In this document: positions 34,475-46,156 of the stretch, in pieces
Layout of the letters: each line of letters starts with the position of its first letter
Numbering within the stretch: the stretch's first letter is position 1
Source of the DNA: Anisodus tanguticus
Taxonomy: Eukaryota; Streptophyta; Magnoliopsida; Solanales; Solanaceae
DNA length: 64,000 bases
NCBI GenBank assembly: GCA_034509755.1
Contig: CM067553.1
Coordinates: forward strand, 46,313,610-46,377,609
Direction of reading: 5' to 3'
Program-made: the position numbers and the translations under genes
The notes under the pieces: generated by a model
Told to the model about the DNA's origin: nothing
Database searches by the model: none
What the model saw: only the letters and a program-made list of their open reading frames with translations

Positions 34475-35428
34475 AGCTGAACCGTTCATGTATCCATAGC
34501 ACTGGTCTCCAAAAGTGACACGATAATAGAATGTTTAGCTATCTCTGTGCCTGGTATAGCCAGTGTGAGTTTTTTTCTGCTCTTTGGAAAATAAGGCCGT
34601 TTTGTTTGTGCTAGTTTTCAGTCAGTTAAACAGTTCAACTGATGTTTTCATACGTATACGTTTTCAGTTGGTTAAACAGTTTTGATCAGCAATACAACTC
34701 ACTCACAGACCTATCCCAGTTATCTCTTTCTTTCCGTTTGATGTTCTTTTTCTCGTTGTGTACTTTCCCTCAGACAAACAGCTTTCTGGGTTGTCTCTTA
34801 TTTTTTTTAAAACTCTCTTTGCAATATCCACAAATTAAAGGGAAAAAACCAAAAGTAAAAATGTGTGGGTCAGTAGATTGAGAGGGGTTGTACCCGGGGC
34901 GGAGCTAGATGAACCCCCTGCCGGAAAATCACACGATATATGCCACGTTAATTTTTTGAATTTATTTATATACGATAGATGTTGAAATTCATTGGTAATA
35001 GTACAATAACAACATACTCCGTGTAATCCCACGAGTGGGGTCTAGGAGGGTAGGATGTTCGCGGAAAATAACAGATGTTGAAATTCAATGGTAAACAATT
35101 ATGCCATTGCTATTGAATTATACATAAAACCCACATTTCATATGAAATGTCTCAAAGCATATTCACTAAAAACATAGGGGAGAAAAGAAAAGATGGGGGA
35201 TGGGGGTTGTACTTTAAGTATACACTCATATCCAATGAAATAGGGGAAAAAACAGAAAGGAAAAAAAAACAAGGTGAATGGTATTTAAGAATTGAGAATG
35301 CTTGTTTTTGATCATTAATGACTCACATCCCATATGCAATAAATATTTACAGAAAAACGATAAAATGAAAAAGAAATGTCTACATGAGAGTGAGACTCTA
35401 TACATTCAGAAAGTACACTGGAGAAAAG
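34475..35428. other. OGDH 3' flank and intergenic DNA with one repeat
   Basis: The 3' UTR presumably ends in the first few hundred bases. At 34885-35010 lies a relative of the intron repeat at 3505-3660 (GGGGCGGAGCTAGATGAACC start). No gene up to the U1 promoter. Confidence 0.45.
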
Positions 35429-35482
35429 TTCCCACATCGGCTCAAATAAAAGAAACCAAGGAGCAGGAGGGGTATAAAATAA
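35429..35482 (+). promoter_or_regulatory. Plant snRNA promoter: USE and TATA box
   Basis: The upstream sequence element TTCCCACATCG is at 35429-35439, one base off the plant consensus RTCCCACATCG. The TATA element TATAAAATAAT starts at 35473. The 33-bp gap between them is the spacing of Pol II-transcribed plant snRNA genes (Pol III U6-type genes are about 10 bp closer). TATA to start is 31 bp. Confidence 0.92.
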
Positions 35483-35503
35483 TAGGTGGGAGCAACTTCA
35501 TAC

Positions 35504-35665
35504 GTACTTACCTGGACGGGGTCAATGGGTGATCAATAAGGCCCATGTCCTAGGCTGATGACCTCCATTGCACTTTGGAGGGGTGCCCTCCTAAGGTCGG
35601 CCCAAGTGGCCGAGCCTACGTCATAATTTGTTGCAGTGGGGGCCTGCGTTCGCGCGGCCCCTGCC
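35504..35665 (+). ncRNA. U1: U1 spliceosomal snRNA
   Basis: 162 nt. The 5' end GTACTTACCTG pairs with 5' splice sites; canonical U1 begins ATACTTACCTG, so position 1 is G here (or the start lies a few bases upstream). Stem-loop I has the U1-70K loop GATCAATAAG between ATGGG and CCCAT. Stem-loop II carries the U1A site ATTGCAC (CTCCATTGCACTTTGGAG). Stem-loop III is GGTCGGCCCAAGTGGCCGAG. The Sm site is ATAATTTGTTG. Stem-loop IV is GGGGCCTGCG-TTCG-CGCGGCCCC. With the USE/TATA promoter upstream, this looks like an expressed copy. Small differences from the canonical plant sequence near 35548-35560 could mark a variant. U1 recognises the 5' splice site in the spliceosome. Confidence 0.96.
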
Positions 35666-35669
35666 CAAT

Positions 35670-36922
35670 ACTTAAATCAAATTATTTTACTACTTGTGCT
35701 ATACAGTACAGCCCAACAAACCTTTTGATTCTTGTCCTCAATCGAATACTCGATCCAATGGAAAACAAAGGAGTATATGGCCTAAAATGAAACATTATCC
35801 AAAAGAGAACAAATTATATCAGATATTAGTCGTTAAAGATGAGGATTAATTACAATCGGGATAGTTGTTAACCCAACGAGGGTTAACAAGATTAGACAAT
35901 CTTTAAAGAGTGTTAACTTTAGAAGTAGGCTTTACCCCTTAACCAGCAGGGACATTTTACGTTCTTGAACAGATAAGCATCTTTAGGTTAGTCTTTCGGC
36001 TAACCTAGCCTCTCTAATAGTGTCTATTTTTCCTAATAATCTTTCATTTTTGTCTATTTTTCCTAATAATCTTTCATTTTGTCAAGTTACATGTTATGTG
36101 AGCAGAAGGAAAAATATGGAAGTTATATGTATTATGTTTTGATAGTTAACTATAAAGTGTATTATTGCAAAAATTATAACAGAAAATGGCGCCCAGTGAT
36201 CCCTTTTGACCCTATCTTTAAATAATCACCAAGTGAAACTCTCTGAATATCTTGGAGTTCCATTTATAAATAAGTAATTTTGGGGTAACTTATTTGTTTA
36301 ACATCATTTAAGGCTCAATCACTTGTTTATTTGTTTTCTCCGCATCCGTAGGGAGTTAAGGGTTACTGTCCCATTTCCCCTTATTTTTCCTTTTGGGGTT
36401 TCAAATCTCTTGTTGTAAGGTGCCAAGAGTGTTTCTTTTGAGTTATGCGGTCATATTTATGCATTATTCCCACAAACAATGTCACACTCATGAGAGAGAA
36501 TCATACAACACTTACAAATTTAACATTAAGTGAACTTAAAATGCCTGAATTTCATGCAAAAATATATGCGTAATGCTTGTTTTTAAGTTGTCTGAAGTTA
36601 AACTTAGACAAGCCAAATTTCAAACGCATATGTTTGAACTTTTAGCGCGCTAGAAGTTGATTTAAAGCAGCTAAACTTGAAAACATTTGGGACTTCCACC
36701 GTGACTTAAATAAGGAAAATAGTATTATAGGGTAATTCTAAGGTTTATAACAGGTAAGTAATTGATTTTATCTTTTAATATTTAAATAAAAATAAGGAAA
36801 ATAGTATTATAAGGTAATTTGGACTCTAAGTTTGTTTTACTAAGTTTATTTAGAACTATGATCTGACTTACCAAAAATATAGGAAGGATGTCACGGCTCT
36901 TATCATCATCCTCATTAGTTTT
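35670..36922. other. Intergenic DNA
   Basis: AT-rich. A perfect tandem duplication of about 30 bp (GTCTATTTTTCCTAATAATC twice) lies at about 36024-36083, and a perfect palindrome GTTAACCC-AACGA-GGGTTAAC at about 35868-35888. No gene seen. Confidence 0.5.
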
Positions 36923-38108
36923 ACTTTTGTTGGAAATTTGCCTTTGGCGGGAGTTGCGACCGACCAACTTTAACGGCTTAAACACTAGTGTAACGTATGT
37001 TGGAGAATCCGGTTCTTCACACATGCATGATCTACTAAGTACGTAGATAACCGTAGGGCCAAGAATCGTCAAATTTCATTGAGAAATGAAAGAGATATTG
37101 GTTCACGAAGTAAGGTGTTTGAAGCATGGAAAGTGTGGTATTGTGTGTAATTCTCCCTCATCGGTAGAAGAAGAAAGAATTGTTGTGTATATAAGATTCG
37201 AAATTGGTTTGGGGTTTGGGACCCCAAGGGGTATCCCATGTGTTTAAAGGAGGGAGGACCTAGATGTGCTTCGGTTCGAGGAAAGACCACACGCGCGCCG
37301 CCGCCCGCCCGTCCGGTCGGGTCCGGGCTGTGGGCTGTGGGCTGTGGGCCTTCTGATATTATCTTTCTGGGCCAGAAGTACAGTTTGATCCCAGAATTCT
37401 TTCAGATGTGCAGTTTGTCCCCTGAAGTTTCAAGATGTACGCTTTGGTCCCGAAGTTTTCAGAAAGTTGGAATTTCGACGTCAAATCAGAAACGTCCAAG
37501 CTCTCAATTCAGCCATTTATTTTGGCTGAATTACTCCTCCTATAATGGCCAAATCTGTTGGTCTTTCACCATTTATGTTGGTGACTTTACTACCTCCATA
37601 ATGGCCATTATTTGGCTATTATGGAGGCAGTTTTCAGGCAGTAAACAGCCCCTCCCTCTCCTATATAAACACCCCATTACACCATTGTTGAGTACTAAGA
37701 CATATGCACAAAAATACACAACCAGAAAAAAAATCTTCTCCCTACAACTTCCAAGCATCATTTCGTTACTCAATATTCTTCACGGTAGCTCTTGAGTTTC
37801 CTTTGCTCAAGGGTTCCACTGCTGTTTTATCTTGGGAGACAAATTGTCCAGGACGTATAAAGGATACATACGGGGCAATATTGTCTTAAGGACAGAGTGC
37901 TACACTCGACTCAGCAAAAACCAATTTATATTTTTCCGTCATCTATAAAACTGGAATTTCCAGTTTTTACTTGTGTAACTATTGTAATTTTCAGATTTCT
38001 AGTCGAAAATATTATATTCTTTGTTTATCCTTTCGAATACTTGTAATAGTTAAATACTTCCCGTACTGCTTTATAAAGTACCATAGAGCAAAATCTCCCA
38101 ACAACTTT
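36923..38108 (+). mobile_element. Solo LTR, plus orientation, 5-bp TSD ACTTT
   Basis: 36928-38103 (1176 bp) begins TGTTGGAAATTTGCC and ends CAAAATCTCCCAACA. It is flanked by ACTTT at 36923-36927 and 38104-38108. It contains a TATA box (CTATATAAACACCCC, about 37662). It is the same family as the LTRs at 39704-40943 and 44958-46151, in the opposite orientation. No internal domain adjoins it, so it arose by LTR-LTR recombination. Confidence 0.93.
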
Positions 38109-39698
38109 ATCATTGTTTCTTCAACACCATCGAAGAAAAGCAACATACACCATTGAAGAAATTTGAGGCGAGCGTCAGCACAATTCTAAACTCTATATGA
38201 TAGCTTTTTACTCATTATTCCATCGGTTATAGTTTATGTGCAGATATAGTTAGGATTTCGAAAGTGAAATTTCGTGAATTCAACCATCGAATCTTTAACT
38301 TTTAAGAATAAATTTTATATAATTAGAAACTATATAAGAAGTATCATAAGTCACAATAATTGAAAAATCAAAATATTTAAAAGACATATAAAACAATTAT
38401 GATCAAAGAAAAACTCATTTAACTCTCAAAATCCAAAACGTGTCATATAAATTGTGACGAAGGAAGTATGTTAGATTTTAGATGTGTAGAATACGCTTGT
38501 TTCAATTTACAAAGTGATTACATTGAAACACCAAAGTTTACATAAAAAACTACTCGTAACTTATTTTCTCCATTGTGGATAAGTGCTTACTTGAGACTGA
38601 AACAAGAAAAGTGTTTTTTTCACTAGTTCATTCAATCATCGAGACAAATTTAGGAGAATTGGAAACAAAGTCTAGGAGGAAGAGGGATAAAACGAGATAC
38701 GCATATAGAAATCGAGAGGAGATTACGGAAATGAGTATTACAAAATAAAATAATAATAAAAAATAAAAGGACAAGACCAAGAAAATTAAATGTGTAGGTT
38801 AAAAATACTGGCAGTGGATATTAGTTAATCTCTTATGATAAGTTTAACCTCAAAAACTTTAAATGAACTAAAATACAATTTGAGTCGGGCTTTAGCCCCA
38901 AATCTCTTCTACCCAATTGAGTGCCCACAATTGCATTGGCACAAGTAGCTAGTAGTTAAAGGCTTTAGTTGAGATGATATAGCAACATAATGGATAATCA
39001 GAGGGCATTACTTTTGATTGTTTATAATTTCTCTACTCATAGAAAAAGTTAAGCTTTGTTTAATATTGTAAAACATGTATTTTGTAGATATATATATATA
39101 TAAGATATTAGTTTTAATAAAAGTAGCAAAACTAGAGTATTGCCTTCAATGATCAAGAAAGTCGCATCTTTTATAGATAGTCTTTAACAAAGTCAACTAT
39201 ATTATTATGAGAAATGATCAGCTGCAAGATAAGACATTGTGTTTTTCATAGTTTAGTTATTTTTTTTTGTCTCTTGGTACTCCCCAAAGAAAAAAAATGA
39301 AAAATAAAATAACATTTTGCTAAGGAGTAAGGATGAAACATATATAGAAAATACAATATTTATCCAGGTCAGTATTATGTAGGAAGAGCTAAGCAGGGAT
39401 CATCTCAAAATAAAGTTGCTTCTTGAAGAACCAACAAATCATAATAAATTTGAAAAATACATTTTTCTTTTGACTAATTAGTACTCCACTTGGATCAAAT
39501 CAATGTGTCTTCTAATCTTAAACAACTAACAAGTCTATGACAATGACTTCTCATTTTTCTAATTACATATGGAGATTTACCATATATAAAGAAGGATGGA
39601 TCATGATTTATTTGAATCCCTTAGTTTTACGCTATATAATATATATAATAGATGATAAACTCTCTAAGTGAAATTTATGCCTATATATATATATATAT
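38109..39698. other. Intergenic DNA
   Basis: AT-rich with no reading frame of note; an (AT)n run ends it (about 39681-39700). No gene, RNA or recognised repeat. Confidence 0.5.
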
Positions 39699-39703
39699 AT
39701 AAC

Positions 39704-40943
39704 TATTGGGAGATTTGCTCTATGGTACTTTATAAAGCAGTACGGGAAGTATTTAACTATTACAAGTATTCGAAAGGATAAACAAAGATTTCAATAATAT
39801 TTTCGACTAGAAATCTGAAAATTACAATATAACAACAAAACTGAAATTACGATTTTGTTGAAGACTGAAAAATGGAAACTGGTTTATGCTGAGTCGAGTG
39901 TGGCACTCGTCCTTAAGACAATATTGCCCCGTATGTATCCTTTATACGTCCCGGACAATTTGTCTCCCAAGATAAAACAAAGAATGGAACCCTTGAGCAA
40001 AGGAAACTCAAGAGCTACCGTGAAGAATATTGAGTAACGAAATGATGCTTGGAAGTTGTAGGAAGAAAACTATTTCGGTTGTGTATTTTCGTGCACCGTT
40101 TTTCAGCATCTGTTTATGTATTTTCGTGCATATGTCTTAGTGCTCAACAATGGTGTAAGGGGGTGTTTATATAGGTGAGGGAGGGGCTGTTTCGCTCGAA
40201 ATCGCCTCCATAATAGCCAAATAATGGCCATTATGGAGGTAGTAAAGTCACCAACATAAATGGGAGAAAGACCAACTGTTTTGGCCATTATAGGAGGAGT
40301 AATTCAGCCAAAATAAATGGCTGTATTGAGTGCTTGGCATTTCGTTTTTGACCGTCGAAATTCGATTTTCCGGAAACTTCGGGGACCAAACCGCACATCC
40401 GAAAGAATTCGGGCCAAACCGTATATCCGAAACTTCTGGGATCAAACCGTACTTCTCGGCAAAGTTTTCTGGCCCAAAAAGATAATATCGAAGGCCCACA
40501 GCCCACGCCCACGACCCACGACCCGAGAACCCGAACCGGACCGGACCGGACGGACGGGCGGGCGGCGGCGCGCGCGCGCGTGTGGTCTTTCCTCGAACCG
40601 AAGCACATCTAGGTCCTCCCTCCTTTAAACACATGGGATACCCCTTGGGGTCCCAAACCCCAAACCAATTTCGAATCTTATATACACAACAATTCTTTCT
40701 TCCTCTACCGATGAGGGAGAATTACACACAATACCACACTTTCCATGCTTCAAACACCTTACTTCGTGTACCAATATCTCTTTCATTTCTCAATGAAATT
40801 TGACGATTCTTGGCCCTACGGTTATCTACGTACTTAGTAGATCATGCATGTGTGAAGAACCGATTCTCCAACATACGTTACACTAGTGTTTAAGCCGTTA
40901 AAGTTGGTCGGTCGCAACTCCCGCCAAAGGCAAATTTCCAACA
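39704..40943 (-). repeat. 3' LTR of the copia element (left), CTG/CAG-poor
   Basis: 1240 bp, about 21 bp longer than its partner around 40440. Its outer end reads TATTGGG instead of TGTTGGG. From about 39908 inward, and especially 40340-40560, sites that are CTG or CAG in both the right LTR and the solo LTR read CCG, CGG or CG here. Confidence 0.9.
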
Positions 40944-42559
40944 ATCCCCTCTTGAAAGAGATTTTGGCGCACTCACATGGTGTCTTTTCATTTCCAAAGA
41001 ATATTTCAAATGGACCGATGTTGCATAAGGAGAGGTAGCCTCGCTTTGAACCTTCCATAGTTGAATACCATCGGACTTACTTACCGCGCGCGTGAACGTG
41101 ATATCTTGAACCGTCGTGTTTAGTGTAAGCCAAGACAACGGTATCAACACAACAAATTCCCTTACTCTCTTCTTCGTAATGTTTTGTCCGTTTTGGCCAT
41201 GGACAACGTCTTGGATTCTTAAGTGCGTTCAATTTGAGGCGGCCCGTCCTCGCACTTAAATAGGTGGTCTCCTACAAGGTATCCCGCTATACCCCACTTC
41301 ACAAGTGTTAGGAACCATTAAAAGTTTCCCAAAGACCTAACCTCAACCGTTGAGGATCATTACGGTGTTTTGAAAACTTAACCTTTACCCATACCGCAGA
41401 TAGCACTTAACGTCTATCGCGGAACGGCTTTGGATTTGGTGTTTCTTTTCGTAAATCACTATCCGAAGTGCTCATGCTTCCACCGAAGCGATCAACCGAA
41501 CCTTTACAACTTAGTTTTCCCATTGAACCAAATTACCGGGATCTCCCGTTCGTAAGGTTGGGTTTCCACCGTATTGGTCCGTATATTTTGGGTTTTAAGC
41601 CCATTCCCCTAGACAGCAAAACTTGATCTCCGGGTAGTCCCTTAGTTAGTAAATAAGGAAGTGACACCCGTGATGATCAATTGCCATACGGTCTTATGTC
41701 TCGGACGATCCCGACAGATATGTCCGTACGCCGTCATCCGTGTCCTTCCTAAAGCCGACCGGCTAGCCACGTGTATAACTGCTCGAAGGCACGGGTTTCT
41801 CCCAATAAGGGACGTCCTCTAAGGAGCCGTGAAGTTACTCAACTTCTTTCATGCTTTGTATAAAGCGATAAACTCCGATTCCATTATGAATCGGCCGATG
41901 CAAGTTTGCTTAGAGGATTTTCCAAGAACCACCATACACATTTACTTGTGGCTTTGGTGTTGCTTCTTCGATCCGATGTCCGCCTTTGCATCACCGTGTT
42001 CTCCCGTAACCGCCGGGACATCCGTAATACAATAATCCGTAGATAAGCGAATAGTTCGATATCGTCATATCCGACTTAATGCCTTCTATTGATAATGTAT
42101 TAAGATCATCGCGGAACCTTAGTTCAACCGATCCGTTTGTAGGACGATACTGTGTCGGTTGTAGTGTGTACAATACATTGAACTACACGTGACCCGTACA
42201 TATCGCTCCTTGTCTATGGGTGCACCATGATTCCAATCGCTTCTATGATTCATATCCATTGGTGGCTTCAACGAGACCGTCAACTATTGACCAGTCCGTT
42301 AGATGTCTTAGAAATCCAATTCCTAAGAAGTCATCTCGTGATACACATATCTTTCATATCGAGACTTTGTTTCAATATGATTTTCACTCTCGACCGTTGG
42401 TTTTCCAACTCGTTGGCTTTCTAACTTCGTAGTCAATATTTCGTGATCGATTCATTGTTTCTGTTTTATCCGAGACTTTCAGACCAAAATGTTAACATTT
42501 CGGGACCAAAATGAAAGTTCGAAGGAAGCCCAACAGCTTCAAAGAAACCAATTCCCGAT

Positions 42560-43560
42560 CCTCTTCTTCCAACTCTCCGGTAGGAAGGTCGTTTCAACAC
42601 CCATGCCCCGTAAGACTACAATGGCCCCGGGATGTGAAACTACTCACAGGGGAGCACTTTTTACAACCCAAAGATTCTTTTCCCGGAGGAAGATCAACCA
42701 TTACACACGTATGGTTCCATATGATGGAATCTATTTCTCTCTTTAGCTTCTTTCCAAAGCAGTGCTTTTGGAGATGACAATTCTTTGTCAATTGTCCATG
42801 GTTCGTTCTCAACCATACAAGCTAGAAGGACTGGAACAAGTCTTTGTCCCCTCTTTGCTCCGTCTTGGTTCAACATCTAGAATCCCCGAGTTCTCAGATC
42901 CGGAATATTAAGTTCCTGATAGACAAGAACTTTCGAGTCATGAAGATACGGAACGTCTAGTTCCGGACAACGAAAGCCCTCGCGGGTTCTTGTTAACCTT
43001 GAGCAATTACTCCTTTTTCCTATTTCAAGGAAAGTTATCTTCAATGAATTCAAAGATTCTTTGACGCCAAGAGGCGATCAACACTATCGTTATTTGCGGA
43101 TCCAAAGGATATGCAATCTACGATCTTAGGTCGAACTTGACCTGTTTCGGTAGCCCATCTTTTACCAAGCTACCCCACATAATTTGGGCGTACGACTTCG
43201 CGCTTGGCTAACACCGTTAGACTGAGGTGAGAAATGAACATTCGTTTAATGAACGATGCTTCACATTCTCCCCCTCTATCACTACGAATTTCTCAATCCG
43301 TAGGCTTAGTTAATTTTCAAATTCTGCTTTGTAGCGCTTATCCGCTTCAACAACTTCATCTTTGCTTTTCAACAAACAAAGGATTCCATACGTTGTACTA
43401 TCATCAATGAAGATCACAACGTACTTGTCTCCCCCCTCTATTTTGTATAAACTTCAAATCACCAAGTAGGTGTGACTAAGTTCTAGAGGAGCGGTGCTTC
43501 TTTCGCTATTCCCTTGACGAAATTTGGAAAGGTGATTTTGCCTCTTCATCTACCTCACAT
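42560..43560 (-). pseudogene. Copia integrase and early RT remnants
   Basis: On the minus strand, across several frames: a GDLKFIQNRGG and FIDDST.YGILCLLKSKDEV integrase segment and RSDRGGE (catalytic-core context) at about 43260-43480; GQVRPKIVDCISFGSANNDS at about 43085-43160; then ENEPWTIDKELSSPKALLWK and MVDLPPGKESLGCK, the pre-RT start, at about 42650-42810. The order is that of copia pol, but the catalytic RT and RNase H were not found. Many frameshifts. Confidence 0.8.
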
Positions 43561-43934
43561 TTATTTTGAGGGTTTATGTCGTCAGAAGGCAACAATCTCA
43601 ACATCGTTAGCTTTTGAATGACTTGCTATTTAACGTGTCTTAATCTATGATGGCATAGATGCACGGATTACAAATATATCATTCATTCGGCTACAGACGT
43701 ACTGTACCATTCTTAGTTATCACGGACTGTTGGACTAGTCTCAAACCAAATTGACCAACAAAGGCGTCCCTAAACCAAGTTAGGGATATGTATCACCTCA
43801 TCTTAGAGTGATCTCATTCCCTGAAGTCCTATTGAGGACAATCTCTCCAACCCCTTCTACTTTAGAGGTGGCGTTGCTTCACATGAACAACCTCTTGCCC
43901 GTGGTTAGGGCGCAACCGGATCATATGTGATCTC

Positions 43935-44235
43935 GATACTCTGGCCCACTCTAGTTGCTTTGGCAGACTGAGTGTCCAATTTCTTATCTGCCTTTCTTTA
44001 GGCCTTCAGATCATTTGAGACCTGGAAATACTGGCCCACCTTACTAGGTGTCCATTCCTTTTCTTATGAAATGAATTCTGGCCCCACTCCACACTCCAGT
44101 CGCTCGGAGGCTTTATATGACTGAGTGTCCAATATCATCATATCGAAGGAAATTTTGGCCCACTCCAGTCGCCCGGAGGCTTTGTATGACTGAGTGTCCA
44201 ATATCATCCTATGAAGGATCTTGTGCCAAATAATA
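43935..44235 (-). repeat. Short repeats in the element's 5' interior
   Basis: Units with GGCCCACTCCAGTCGC and GACTGAGTGTCCAAT recur at about 43941, 44089, 44155 and once more near 44636, spaced roughly 65 bp within the main block. Family unknown. A separate 42-bp tandem duplication (CATTTAATCTTTATTCTTGA) lies at about 44543-44622. Confidence 0.7.
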
Positions 44236-44649
44236 TGACAGGCTCAACGTCATTAACTTTTAGACTTCTTCCGTTATGATTGGTGCCCAGATAATTCTTG
44301 GCGCTTACTTAAGTGTGGTAACAGTTTTCGCACAGTTAGTGGATCTCTCTCCATCATATGTGCGAACATACTTTACACACTTTTAATTATTAAACTTAAA
44401 AGAACCGATCTTTTTAAGTCGTTTACAAAATCCAATCTTTAAACGGAAAAGAAGAAGAGATTAAACTTCTGATTTTTAAAGCGTAAGGAATATAAATTAA
44501 TTTTATATTCCTCCTTACTTTAATTTATTTTTAATCAGACATCATTTAATCTTTATTCTTGACAAGTAAGAAAAATACTTATCATTTAATCTTTATTCTT
44601 GACAAGTAAGAAAATACTTATCCCAATTTCGAATTCTGGCTCACTTCAG

Positions 44650-44913
44650 TCACTTCATCAGACTGAGTGTCCAATTCCTTCTCACCATTATTCGATCTTT
44701 TGTCCGGGATAGATACGAGCCTTCTCGCCGCAAGATAGAAGTACATCTTCGCCTTCTCCTCTTGTCCCAGCTGACATCCTCGTGCTCTCGAGAGCGCTTC
44801 TTCCCACCAGTCTTGGTAGCGGTGACACCATGAACACGTTCATCATCGTCACTCTCTTCTACCAGAAAACCATTGCCATATCCAGATTTGGTCACACACT
44901 TTTTGACCGACAT
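44650..44913 (-). CDS. Short ORF after the 5' LTR of the copia element
   Basis: From ATG 44913 (MSVKKCVTKSGYGNGFLVEE) it runs through an acidic then a very basic stretch (EESDDDERVHG, KKRSREHEDVSWDKRRRRR). It occupies the Gag position but shows no Gag capsid or zinc knuckle. The sequence could be a captured or altered fragment. An open reading frame is seen; function is unknown. Confidence 0.35.
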   Translation of the reverse strand: MSVKKCVTKSGYGNGFLVEESDDDERVHGVTATKTGGKKRSREHEDVSWDKRRRRRCTSILRREGSYLSRTKDRIMVRRNWTLSLMK

Positions 44914-44957
44914 CTTTCGAACACTAATAGTAATACTATACAAATATTGTCTTAAGT

Positions 44958-46151
44958 TGTTGGGAGATTTGCTCTATGGTACTTTATAAAGCAGTACGGG
45001 AAGTATTTAACTATTACAAGTATTCGAAAGGATAAACAAAGATTTCAATAATATTTTCGACTAGAAATCTGAAAATTACAATATAACAACAAAACTGAAA
45101 TTACGATTTTGTTGAAGACTGAAAAATGGAAACTGGTTTATGCTGAGTCGAGTGTGGCACTCTGTCCTTAAGACAATATTGCCCCGTATGTATCCTTTAT
45201 ACGTCCCGGACAATTTGTCTCCCAAGATAAAACAGCAATGGAACCCTTGAGCAAAGGAAACTCAAGAGCTACCGTGAAGAATATTGAGTAACGAAATGAT
45301 GCTTGGAAGTTGTAGGAAGAAAACTATTTCGGTTGTGTATTTTCGTGCACTGTTTTTCAGCATCTGTTTATGTATTTTCGTGCATATGTCTTAGTGCTCA
45401 ACAATGGTGTAAGGGGGTGTTTATATAGGTGAGGGAGGGGCTGTTTTCTTCGCTCGAAAATTGCCTCCATAATAGCCAAATAATGGCCATTATGGAGGTA
45501 GTAAAGTCACCAACATAAATGGGAGAAAGACCAACTGTTTTTGGCCATTATAGGAGGAGTAATTCAGCCAAAATAAATGGCTGAATTGAGTGCTTGGCAT
45601 TTCTGTTTTTGACCGTCGAAATTCGATTTTCTGGAAACTTCAGGGACCAAACTGCACATCTGAAAGAATTCTGGGCCAAACTGTATATCTGAAACTTCTG
45701 GCAAAGTTTTCTGGCCCAAAAAGATAATATCAGACGGCCCACGGCCCCCGGAACCGGACCGGACCGGACGGGCGGCGGCGGCGCGCGTGTGGTCTTTCCT
45801 CGAACCGAAGCACATCTAGGTCCTCCCTCCTTTAAACACATGGGATACCCCTTGGGGTCCCAAACCCCAAACCAATTTCGAATCTTATATACACAACAAT
45901 TCTTTCTTCCTCTACCGATGAGGGAGAATTACACACAATACCACACTTTCCATGCTTCAAACACCTTACTTCGTGTACCAATATCTCTTTCATTTCTCAA
46001 TGAAATTTGACGATTCTTGGCCCTACGGTTATCTACGTACTCAGTAGATCATGCATGTGTGAAGAACCAGATTCTCCAACATACGTTACACTAGTGTTTA
46101 AGCCGTTAAAGTTGGTCGGTCGCAACTCCCGCCAAAGGCAAATTTCCAACA
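44958..46151 (-). repeat. 5' LTR of the copia element (right)
   Basis: 1194 bp, TGTTGGGAGATTTGC to GCAAATTTCCAACA on the plus strand. It keeps CTG/CAG where the solo LTR also has them. It is the reference for the odd changes in the left LTR. Confidence 0.92.
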
Positions 46152-46156
46152 ATAAC

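Larger units (their letters stand above)
39699..46156 (-). mobile_element. Two-LTR Ty1/copia element, minus orientation, TSD ATAAC
   Basis: The complete insertion 39704-46151 lies between ATAAC direct repeats at 39699-39703 and 46152-46156. The 3' LTR is on the left and the 5' LTR on the right, with a 4.0-kb interior (40944-44957). The polypurine tract AAGAGGGGAT directly abuts the 3' LTR on the minus strand. The interior encodes broken integrase and RT pieces, far less than a full copia pol. No recognisable tRNA primer site follows the 5' LTR. It is dead and partly deleted. Confidence 0.93.

Noticed and set aside
40248..40634. Open frames of up to 128 codons in the LTRs (also at 37238 and 45548)
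   Set aside because: They repeat in each LTR copy in non-coding LTR sequence and differ by frameshifts between copies.
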